NCBI RefSeq assembly: GCF_020535405.1
Contig: NZ_CP085036.1
Span: 1,984,001-2,048,000, forward strand
Source: Antiquaquibacter oligotrophicus
GTDB lineage: Bacteria; Actinomycetota; Actinomycetes; Actinomycetales; Microbacteriaceae
DNA length: 64,000 nucleotides
Direction: 5' to 3'
Shown: positions 54,795 to 62,329 of the stretch, piece by piece
Position numbering within the stretch: position 1 is the first letter of the stretch
Layout of the letters: every line of letters begins with the position of its first letter
Notes under the pieces: model-generated
What the model was told of the DNA's origin: nothing
Seen by the model: the letters and a program-made list of their open reading frames with translations, nothing else
The model's database searches: none
Made by a program: the position numbers and the translations under genes

Positions 54795-55442
54795 ATGCCA
54801 CAGAAAACCGCGAAGCCCATCCGCACGGCAATACTCGACGACCACGAGGTGCTGCTCGACAGCCTCGCGTCGTGGATCGGTACCAACGCACCCGACTTCA
54901 ACCTTGTGCTGACCGCGAGCACGTGGTTGGAGCTCGTCCACAGCGAGCAGTTCCCCACGGAACTCGTCATCCTCGACTTCCAGCTGCGCGAGCCCGTCTC
55001 CATCGAAGCGCGAGTGCGCACGTGCCGCGCCGCGGGGGCCAAGGTGATTGTGCTCACGAGCCTCGATGCGCCAGAGACTCGGCAACGCGCGCTCGAGTCC
55101 GGTGCCGCAGCATTTGTGTCCAAGACCGCGCCCATGAGCGAAGTGATGGACATCGCCCGCAAGGTCATGGGTATGAGCCCTCGCCCGCAGGCGGGCCGCT
55201 GGCGCCCCGCCCCGGGTGCGCCACAGTCACGCCCGCGACTGAGCGTCGGGGAGGCCCGTGCACTGGCCCTCTACGTCACAGGCCTCAGCACCCAGGAGGT
55301 CGCCGACAGCATGGAGGTGCAGTACGAGACCGTGAAGACGTATCTTCGACGGGTGAGAGAAAAATACGCACGCGCGGGCCGACCCGCGAGCCGCAAAGCC
55401 GAACTGATCCGCCGCGCGGCCGAGGACGGTTATCTGCAGTGA
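54795..55442 (+). CDS. Orphan LuxR-type response regulator
   Basis: 215 residues. A receiver domain (~8-125) keeps the acidic pair Asp15-Asp16, phospho-acceptor Asp61 (LVILDFQL), the switch Ser in VLTSLD and the Lys in FVSKTAP. A LuxR/NarL helix-turn-helix fills ~150-210 (LSVGEARALALYVTGLSTQEVADSMEVQ...; split at ~165). No kinase gene is next to it. The stop overlaps the thymidine kinase start by 4 bases (GTGA), so both are made from one transcript. Confidence 0.88.
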   Translation: MPQKTAKPIRTAILDDHEVLLDSLASWIGTNAPDFNLVLTASTWLELVHSEQFPTELVILDFQLREPVSIEARVRTCRAAGAKVIVLTSLDAPETRQRALESGAAAFVSKTAPMSEVMDIARKVMGMSPRPQAGRWRPAPGAPQSRPRLSVGEARALALYVTGLSTQEVADSMEVQYETVKTYLRRVREKYARAGRPASRKAELIRRAAEDGYLQ

Positions 55443-56086
55443 GCAAGCTCTACTTCCGCTACGGCGCCATGAACAGCGGCAAGAGCACGGCACTGCTCCA
55501 GGCGGCCTTCAACTACGAGGAGCGCGGCCAGCGGGTGCTGCTGGCCAAACCCATGATCGACACCAAGGGTGACAACGACATCGTGTCGCGCCTCGGTGTT
55601 CGCCGACCCGTCGACTTCACGGTCGCCCCCGGCGAGGACCTCCTAAACGCGTTCGTGCGCAACCGCGGCACCGAGCCGGTGGCGTGCCTCCTCATCGACG
55701 AGGCGCAGTTTCTCACCGAATCGCAGGTCGACGACCTGCTGCGGATCGCGATCGTCGAGAAAGTCCCGGTGCTTGCGTACGGCATCCGTACCGACTTTCA
55801 GACGATCGCCTTCCCCGGTAGCCGCCGCCTTCTCGAGATCGCTCACTCCCTCGAGGAGCTCAAAACGATCTGCCGTTGCGGACGCAAAGCCGTTTTCAAC
55901 GCGCGCAAGGTCGGCGACAGGTTCATCTTCGACGGCGACCAGGTGGCCATCGACGGTGTGGATGTCACCTACGAATCCCTGTGCGGTGCGTGCTACCTGG
56001 AGGAGAGCGACGGCGTGCTCAACAACGGCCGCCGCCTCGCCTCCGACTTCAGTTACGCGACCGGCCCGGACGCGGACTTCAGCTGA
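55439..56086 (+). CDS. tdk: Thymidine kinase
   Basis: 215 residues from GTG 55439. It phosphorylates thymidine for the salvage pathway. Type II (small, tetrameric) features: P-loop GAMNSGKST at residues 9-17, LLIDEAQF with catalytic Glu88, the substrate lasso region (DGVDVTYES) and four zinc Cys (CRC near 147-149 and CGAC near 186-189). Coupling to a response regulator gene is the only odd point. It converges on the SDR gene. Confidence 0.95.
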   Translation: MSKLYFRYGAMNSGKSTALLQAAFNYEERGQRVLLAKPMIDTKGDNDIVSRLGVRRPVDFTVAPGEDLLNAFVRNRGTEPVACLLIDEAQFLTESQVDDLLRIAIVEKVPVLAYGIRTDFQTIAFPGSRRLLEIAHSLEELKTICRCGRKAVFNARKVGDRFIFDGDQVAIDGVDVTYESLCGACYLEESDGVLNNGRRLASDFSYATGPDADFS

Positions 56087-56095
56087 GCGCGCGGC

Positions 56096-56878
56096 TCACC
56101 ACGTGCTGTCGCCGCGGATGACGGCATCCGACCCACCATCGATGAACACCACCTGACCACACAGGTGCGCGTTCTCCTCGCTCGTGAGCCACGCCAACAG
56201 GTAGGCGACATCACGCGGCGCGAAGATACCGTTCAACGGCATGGGCACCTGCTGCAGGATCGCCTCGCGGGCCTCGGTCGAGCCGGTGAAGGCCGACGTC
56301 ATCGGTGTCTCCACGACCCCGGGGGCGATCGCGTTGAGCGGGATGCCCGCGCCAGCCCACTCCGCGGTGGGGGCGTTGCGGCGGATCCACTTGGCGAGCG
56401 CCTGCTTTGTGGTGCCGTAGATCTGGCCGGCAGCCTGCTCGCCGGCCGCGACAAGCTCTCCCGCACGGTGCAGAGCGGCGGGTTCGTCGCCGGCGAGGAG
56501 CGCGTCGAGCAACTCCTGGTCGGCGGGGAAGAGTGACGCCATCGAGGCGGTCGCGACCGCTCGCGGGGCATCCGAGCCGGAGAGCAGCGGGCGGAGCAAC
56601 TCGAGCGTCGAGACGGCGCCGAAGAAGTTGACGGCCACCGTCGTGGGGGTCGAGGTCGCGAGACCCGCGTTGGCGATGATCGCGTCGATCGTGCCGCCGC
56701 TGGCCGCAGTGACACCCTCAAGGAGTGCAGCCCGGCCCTCGTCGGTGCTCAGATCGACGACAACCTCGGCGTCGTGGATGTCGACCCCGATCACGCGGTG
56801 ACCGCGTTCCGTGAGGAGTTCGGATGTGGCCTTACCGATACCGCTGGCGGCGCCGGTGACGACATAGGTACGAGACAT
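56096..56878 (-). CDS. Short-chain dehydrogenase/reductase
   Basis: 260 residues from ATG 56878, with GAAAGG upstream. Classical SDR: VTGAASGIGKATSELL at the start, the structural IANAGLA, catalytic Ser region TASMASLF and Tyr/Lys in IYGTTKQALAKW, and a C-terminal QVVFIDGGSDAV. The ~55-residue insert before the Tyr (QELLDALLAGDEPAALHRAG) is as in 3-alpha-hydroxysteroid dehydrogenase-like enzymes. Cofactor is probably NAD(H), given the Asp in VIGVDIHD. Substrate unknown. Confidence 0.88.
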   Translation of the reverse strand: MSRTYVVTGAASGIGKATSELLTERGHRVIGVDIHDAEVVVDLSTDEGRAALLEGVTAASGGTIDAIIANAGLATSTPTTVAVNFFGAVSTLELLRPLLSGSDAPRAVATASMASLFPADQELLDALLAGDEPAALHRAGELVAAGEQAAGQIYGTTKQALAKWIRRNAPTAEWAGAGIPLNAIAPGVVETPMTSAFTGSTEAREAILQQVPMPLNGIFAPRDVAYLLAWLTSEENAHLCGQVVFIDGGSDAVIRGDSTW

Positions 56879-56968
56879 GGTGTGAGCCTTTCGTGGTGGT
56901 TCGGCGGGGGCATCCGCCACCACGATGCTCGCGTGCTCGACGCGCAAAAGCGAGGGCCGAAGGTCCTT

Positions 56969-57607
56969 CTAGCGGTGTCGCGACTCGTGCGCAGCGATAG
57001 CGAGTTGCACACGGTTGTCGAGGCCCAGCTTGCCGAGCGAACTCGAGATGTGGGCCTTCACACTGCCAACGGAGAGGAACAACCGTTCGGCGATCTCGCC
57101 GTTGGAGAGGCCGTCCGCGACCGCGAGAGCTACCTCCCTCTCGCGCTCGGTGAGCTCGTCGAGGGATGACGTCGGCGCCGCACCTCCGGTCGCCCTGTCG
57201 ATCAGTTGTCGCAGCACGCCGGGGGAGACGGCGGCCTCACCGAGGGCCGCGGACCGGATCGCCTCCACAATGCGCTCCGGGGGTGTGTGCTTGAGCAGGA
57301 ACCCCGCGGCCCCGGCACGCAGTGCGTCGAGCACAACGTCATCCGTGTCGAACGTCGTGAGCATGAGCACCCGCGGGTGGGGCCCCGGCCGCGCCAGGAG
57401 TGCCCGCAGCGCGGTGATGCCGTCGACCCGCGGCATCCGCACGTCCAACAGCACAACGTCGGGGCGACTCTCCGTCACCGCGAGGGCGAGGCCGTCGCCG
57501 TCGGATGCCTCGCCAACAACACTCACGTCGCTGCTCTCGCCGCCCAGCAGCAGCCGTAGGCCCGCTCGCACCAGGGGGTCGTCGTCGACCACCAGAACTC
57601 GGATCAT
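56969..57607 (-). CDS. NarL/LuxR-family response regulator
   Basis: 212 residues. The receiver has Asp8-Asp9, phospho-acceptor Asp55 (VVLLDVRMP), Thr in MLTTFD and Lys in FLLKHT. The LuxR helix-turn-helix lies at ~148-205 (LTEREREVALAVADGLSNGE). Its start overlaps the histidine kinase stop by 4 bases. The pair probably controls the divergent ABC exporter. Confidence 0.93.
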   Translation of the reverse strand: MIRVLVVDDDPLVRAGLRLLLGGESSDVSVVGEASDGDGLALAVTESRPDVVLLDVRMPRVDGITALRALLARPGPHPRVLMLTTFDTDDVVLDALRAGAAGFLLKHTPPERIVEAIRSAALGEAAVSPGVLRQLIDRATGGAAPTSSLDELTEREREVALAVADGLSNGEIAERLFLSVGSVKAHISSSLGKLGLDNRVQLAIAAHESRHR

Positions 57608-58833
57608 GCTGCACCCACCGGCACCGTCGCCACCAGCTCGAACCGCCCGCCGCGCACGGTCGCCTCAAACTCTCCACCGTCAATGCGCACCCGCTCCTCG
57701 ATGCCGATGAGCCCGTTGCCGTGCTCCGGCAGTTCGTGGAGGGTGATGCCGGGCGGCAGCGGGTTGGTCGCACGGATCTCCACCCGATCACCCAGCCGGT
57801 CGACGCTCACCGTCACAGGGGAGTGGGGCGCGTGCTTGCGTGCGTTGGTGAGCGCTTCCTGCACGATGCGGTACACGGTGCGCTGTGTGCCCGGGCGCAC
57901 ATCGGGTCCGAGTGAACTCGTGAAACGCACCGACTGGCCGGAGGATTCCGCCTCCGCGACGAGAGTCGGAAGGTCGTCGAGGGTCGGCTGCGGCGCGCCC
58001 GTTCCGAGTTCGTCGTCGCTGCGGAGCAGCCCGAGCAGGTCGCGCAGATCCTCGACGGCGGCTCGCGCGTTTTCGCGAATTACTCCCGCAGCCTCGGTGA
58101 GCTCATGGGGTGCCAGCGCACCGTTGGCGGTGGCCCGGTACTCCAGGGCGCCAGCGTGCATGGAGAGCAGGGACATCCGGTGGGCGAGCACATCGTGCAT
58201 CTCGCGGGCGATACGTTCCCGCTCGTCTCGACGTGTGGAGCTGAGACGCTCCTCGTAGCGTTCCCGGTCACGGGCCGCCGCCTCCCGCAGCCCCACGATC
58301 ACCTGGCGTCGAGCGCGGCCCAGGAGGCCAATGCACAGGGCGAGTGTGTACAGGAGCGGGATGACGATGATCCAGGCGAGCCAGTCCATGCCGGGCACGG
58401 GTGCCAGTGCGTGGTACGGCAGGGCGCAGGCGATCGTGATGACGGTCACGAGCACCGACCACCGCGGGCGGGCGAGCAGAGCGAGCCTGGCAATAACGAC
58501 AACGGCGGGCACGCCGGCGCTGATCGCGAGCGATCCGGGAACGATCATGAGCACGGCGACCGCGACGGGAAACCGCCGCGACCACCACAGGAGCGCGGTG
58601 GCGACAAGGCCGAGCGCCACATCGATCGGCCACCACCACGACGGGATGGCGGGGTAGAACTCCGGCTGGTATCCGAGCAGCACTCCCAGCAGCGACACAC
58701 TCACGATGGCGATGTCCCAGGCCCACTCGCCGCGGGTACGACCGGCTGCGGGCGAGAATCGGCGCAGAACGCCGACCTGCGCGGTGCCGCCGGTCAGGCC
58801 AGCGCCGCCGGTGGGAGTAGCGCCGCCGGTCAT
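57604..58833 (-). CDS. Sensor histidine kinase, HisKA_3 type
   Basis: 409 residues. A Gly/Thr-rich head (GGATPTGGAGLTGG) is followed by about six membrane segments (~40-170) with little periplasmic loop, so it probably senses a signal in or at the membrane. The dimerisation box EMHDVLAHRMSLLSMHAGAL holds His213; the ATPase domain has RIVQEALTNARKHA and GNGLIGIEERV. ATG with GGAGGC upstream. Cotranscribed with the response regulator; divergent from the ABC genes. Confidence 0.93.
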   Translation of the reverse strand: MTGGATPTGGAGLTGGTAQVGVLRRFSPAAGRTRGEWAWDIAIVSVSLLGVLLGYQPEFYPAIPSWWWPIDVALGLVATALLWWSRRFPVAVAVLMIVPGSLAISAGVPAVVVIARLALLARPRWSVLVTVITIACALPYHALAPVPGMDWLAWIIVIPLLYTLALCIGLLGRARRQVIVGLREAAARDRERYEERLSSTRRDERERIAREMHDVLAHRMSLLSMHAGALEYRATANGALAPHELTEAAGVIRENARAAVEDLRDLLGLLRSDDELGTGAPQPTLDDLPTLVAEAESSGQSVRFTSSLGPDVRPGTQRTVYRIVQEALTNARKHAPHSPVTVSVDRLGDRVEIRATNPLPPGITLHELPEHGNGLIGIEERVRIDGGEFEATVRGGRFELVATVPVGAA

Positions 58834-58956
58834 GCCTCCGATGATACGGATGCCCCTCCGAGCGCCCCACCCCTCCGCTGGTTCTCTGGCCGATCGGCCG
58901 TTGCTTCTGGCCGTTCGGCACTCCCGCCGCTGGCGTGCGCCCTGTGTGCTGGAGTC

Positions 58957-59745
58957 ATGACAGAGAACAACAGCATTCCGAGTGGAGGGGCGGCCCTCGA
59001 ACTCCGCGCACTGCGGCGGGAGTTCGGCGACAAGGTCGCCGTCGACGATATCGACCTCGTGGTGCCGACGGGATCGTTCTACGGCGTGGTCGGGCCGAAC
59101 GGCGCGGGTAAAACGACGGCGCTCTCGATGGCGGTCGGCCTTTTGCGCCCGAGTTCTGGCGCGGCATTTGTGCTCGGTCTCGACGTGTGGTCGGACCCGG
59201 TCGAGGCCAAGCGCAGGTTGGGTGTGCTCCCGGACGGTCTCGCCCTACCGGAGCGTCTCACGGGCGGGGAACTGCTCACCTACTGGGGTCGCTTCCGGGG
59301 GATGCCAGCCGATGTGGTCGCGGCCCGTGCGGCGGAACTGCTGCGCATCCTCGAGCTGGAGGAGGCCGAAAGCCTCGGAACCCTCGTTGGTGAGTACTCC
59401 ACCGGCATGCGCAAAAAGATCGGTCTCGCGACGGCCCTGTTGCACTCGCCGCGTGTGCTCGTGCTCGACGAACCGTACGAGGCCGTCGACCCCGTGAGCG
59501 CCCGAGTGCTCACACGCATCCTGCGTCGTTTCACGGAGACGGGCGGCTCGGTCATCATCTCCAGCCACGTCATGGCCCTCGTCGAGCAGTTGTGCGACCA
59601 CGTCGCGATCGTCGCCGACGGCAAGGTCATCGCGCAGGGCACGCTCGATGAGGTGCGCGGCGGCAGATCGCTCGACGACCGGTTTGTCGAACTGGTCGGC
59701 GCACCCGAGGTGGGGGAGGAGGAGCTCGCATGGATCGGGGGCTGA
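58957..59745 (+). CDS. ABC transporter ATP-binding protein
   Basis: 262 residues from ATG 58957 (GGAG upstream). Walker A GPNGAGKTT at 46-54, signature EYSTGMRKK, Walker B VLVLDEPYE and the switch His in IISSHVM. It is the CcmA/DrrA-like type that works with a membrane subunit encoded separately, here in the next gene, whose start overlaps by 16 bases. Such kinase-regulator-exporter sets often give peptide-antibiotic resistance in Gram-positives; the substrate is not known here. Confidence 0.94.
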   Translation: MTENNSIPSGGAALELRALRREFGDKVAVDDIDLVVPTGSFYGVVGPNGAGKTTALSMAVGLLRPSSGAAFVLGLDVWSDPVEAKRRLGVLPDGLALPERLTGGELLTYWGRFRGMPADVVAARAAELLRILELEEAESLGTLVGEYSTGMRKKIGLATALLHSPRVLVLDEPYEAVDPVSARVLTRILRRFTETGGSVIISSHVMALVEQLCDHVAIVADGKVIAQGTLDEVRGGRSLDDRFVELVGAPEVGEEELAWIGG

Positions 59746-61421
59746 TCTCTCTCAAGTTCGCGATGCTCCGAAATTCGTCGCGCGGGCTTCGTCTGGCCGG
59801 CTGGTTCATCGGCGCAGCGCTTGTCGTCGCCACGTGGCGGGGGCCATCCCTCGCCGTGAACGACGACGTGCGTCACGACGTCATCACACTGCTCTTCGCC
59901 AGCTGGCTCATCGGCGGGATGCTCGGGCCAGTGCTCATGAGCGGTGCCGGCATCCTGCGCCCCGACTACTTCGCGCTCCTGCCCGTCCGCCGGTCGGCCC
60001 TCGGGCGCGGGCTCCTCGTGAGTGTGTTCGTGGGGGTTGCCTCCGGCTACCTGCTGCTGGCGATGCTGTCGAACTCGTGGCACGCGGTGATCCTCGACCC
60101 CGCGACGCTCGCCATCGCCGTGCCGGGTGCCGTGCTCGCCTGGATCTTCGTCATCACCCTCTCGCGCCTCGTCTACGGACTCCTCGGCGCCGCCATGCGC
60201 TCGCGACTCGGCATCGAGATCGCGGGTGTGCAGTGGGGCATTGTGCTCGCCGCGATGTTCGCCGGCTGGATGATGGTTGTTGTCGCGTTCCAGTCCATCC
60301 CGCAACTCCTCGAACGTGGCCTTCCCGACGGGCCGGTCACCGTGGTGCTGGATGCCCTTCCCACGAGTTGGCCGGTGCTTGCCGTCGAGTCGGCCGCGGC
60401 CGGAAACTGGGGCACCGCGGTGGGCCTTCTGGCAGCGCTCGCCGCGCTCGATGTGCTGTGCATCCTCGCGACCATCGCGCTTCTCGTTCCCCGCTCCCAG
60501 CGCGTGAGCCCACGCCGTGGTCGCCCGCGCTCGGTGGCTCTTGTCGCCGGTGGTGGCCTCCTGCCGGCGACCCCGACGGGTGCCGTGATCATGAAGGAAC
60601 TGCGTCAGTGGCGCCGCGACCCGTGGCGCGCCCTCGAATCGAGCACCGCTATCTGGACGGGTGTCACGATCGGTGTTTTCGCCCTCCTGGGGCCTGGCAC
60701 CGCACCGGTCGGTGCCTTTGCGGGTGTGATCGTCGCGGCCATGCTCGCGCTGGCGGCCTGCAACCTCTACGGCCAGGACGGCACCGCGGTGTGGCAGAAC
60801 GTCGTCGGAGAGTCCCCGTCGTCGGTGCGTGCGGACGTTCGGGGTCGCCAGTGGGCTCTCGCCCTCGTGTTCCTGCCGCGTGCCCTCGTGGTGTCGGCGA
60901 TCTTTGTTGTCATCGCACAGGCGTGGTGGGCGATACCCCTCGTGCTCGCAGCCCTGCCCGCGCTCGTGGGTGCGGCATCCGGAGCGGCGGTGCTCACCTC
61001 GGCGATCGGCGTCTCACCGGGTGTCGACCCGCGCCGCCGGGTCGGGCCGAACGACGCCAACGGCAACCTGTCGCTGCAGGTCTGGATCGCCCTCCTCGTG
61101 ACAACGATCGGGGTGCTGCCGGCGGCGGGTGCGATCGTGTGGGCTGGCGTTTCCGGCTCGATCGCGGTCGCCATTGCGGCGGCGGCGATCGGCATCGCGA
61201 GCGGGTTCGGCTCGGCGTGGCTCTTCGGGCGTATTGCGATCGGCTACCTCGACACGAGATTTGTGGACGTATTCTCGCGCATTCGTTATGGGCGGGTGTT
61301 CCGCGACAGAAGCTCTGGACTGCTCGATGCCCTCGAGGCGCGCACACTCGCCGACGAGGAGAAAGCGGCGGAGTACAAACGCAAGGAGCGTGAGAAGCGC
61401 ACGGCCAACGCGCGGGCGTAA
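59730..61421 (+). CDS. ABC transporter permease
   Basis: 563 residues, ATG inside the end of the ATPase gene. About 12 hydrophobic segments in two groups, separated by a central soluble part (~270-310) with MKELRQWRRDPWRALESS, as in ABC-2-like exporters of this size. The C-terminus is charged (EEKAAEYKRKEREKRTANARA). It forms the channel for the ATPase encoded at 58957. Confidence 0.85.
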   Translation: MDRGLISLKFAMLRNSSRGLRLAGWFIGAALVVATWRGPSLAVNDDVRHDVITLLFASWLIGGMLGPVLMSGAGILRPDYFALLPVRRSALGRGLLVSVFVGVASGYLLLAMLSNSWHAVILDPATLAIAVPGAVLAWIFVITLSRLVYGLLGAAMRSRLGIEIAGVQWGIVLAAMFAGWMMVVVAFQSIPQLLERGLPDGPVTVVLDALPTSWPVLAVESAAAGNWGTAVGLLAALAALDVLCILATIALLVPRSQRVSPRRGRPRSVALVAGGGLLPATPTGAVIMKELRQWRRDPWRALESSTAIWTGVTIGVFALLGPGTAPVGAFAGVIVAAMLALAACNLYGQDGTAVWQNVVGESPSSVRADVRGRQWALALVFLPRALVVSAIFVVIAQAWWAIPLVLAALPALVGAASGAAVLTSAIGVSPGVDPRRRVGPNDANGNLSLQVWIALLVTTIGVLPAAGAIVWAGVSGSIAVAIAAAAIGIASGFGSAWLFGRIAIGYLDTRFVDVFSRIRYGRVFRDRSSGLLDALEARTLADEEKAAEYKRKEREKRTANARA

Positions 61422-61451
61422 CGCGAGTTCGGGATGCGGGAGGATAGGAGC

Positions 61452-62105
61452 ATGAGCTCCACCCTCCAGCTTCCCGTCGCCGGTGCATCCTGGCAGGAGT
61501 GGCACCGTTTCGGCGGCACCCTCGCCGTGCCGGATGGGGTGCACCGGCCGTCGCCGTTCTCGGCGGAGCTCGCCGCATCCCTCCCGCGGCTCGACGGCAA
61601 GGTCGTGATCGATGGGGGAGCGGGCGCCGGACTCATCACCATCGCGGCGCTCGCCGCGGGGGCCGAGCACGTCATCGCGCTCGACCTGTACCTCGATGCC
61701 CTCGTGGCCACACGGGCCAACGTCGGCGACGTGCTCGGGCCGGAGGCGGAGCGCCGCGTTTCGCTCCTGCGCACGGACTTCCGGATGCTGCGGCTCGTCA
61801 ACGCGGACGTGCTCGTCGCGAACCCGCCCCAACGCCCCACCGCACTCCTCGAGGGCCTCACGCCGGGGGAGCGGGCGCTGCACGGCGGCGCCGGGCCCAC
61901 CGGTCTCGGTGCCATCCAATTGCTGCTCGACCACTCCGGGGTGTCCGAGATCTGGACCACCGCGGCAGGCCTGCTCGATATCGACTCGCTCGACCTCGGC
62001 GACTGGACGCGCGAGTTCATCACGAGCGCCCACGTGCCCATGGACCCGGTGTGGAAGACGCTCGGCGACGACGACCGCGTCACCATCTGGCGCTTCTCGC
62101 GCTGA
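61452..62105 (+). CDS. Class I SAM-dependent methyltransferase
   Basis: 217 residues from ATG 61452, with AGGATAGGAG upstream. Motif I is VIDGGAGAGLITIAALAAGA, the acidic ribose-binding end of strand 2 is ALDLY, and motif IV is DVLVANPPQRP, an NPPY-like motif of amino- and ring-nitrogen methyltransferases. It may modify a protein, rRNA or small molecule. It lies 30 bases after the permease gene and could share its transcript. Confidence 0.8.
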   Translation: MSSTLQLPVAGASWQEWHRFGGTLAVPDGVHRPSPFSAELAASLPRLDGKVVIDGGAGAGLITIAALAAGAEHVIALDLYLDALVATRANVGDVLGPEAERRVSLLRTDFRMLRLVNADVLVANPPQRPTALLEGLTPGERALHGGAGPTGLGAIQLLLDHSGVSEIWTTAAGLLDIDSLDLGDWTREFITSAHVPMDPVWKTLGDDDRVTIWRFSR

Positions 62106-62126
62106 GCGCGTTATTCACAATTTTTG

Positions 62127-62200
<74 letters not shown>

Positions 62201-62329
62201 ATCAACCAACGATCATCGATCGCAGGCCTGTAACAGGATAGCCGATCCTGGGGCACTCCCGCGCCGCGCACCGATGCCCCTCGATGTGTCCCCCAATCGG
62301 AGGACCGACAGACCCGTTCGTCTGGTTGA

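Noticed and set aside
54872..55438. N-terminal extension of thymidine kinase
   Set aside because: It is the response regulator gene read in another frame; the P-loop begins nine residues after GTG 55439.
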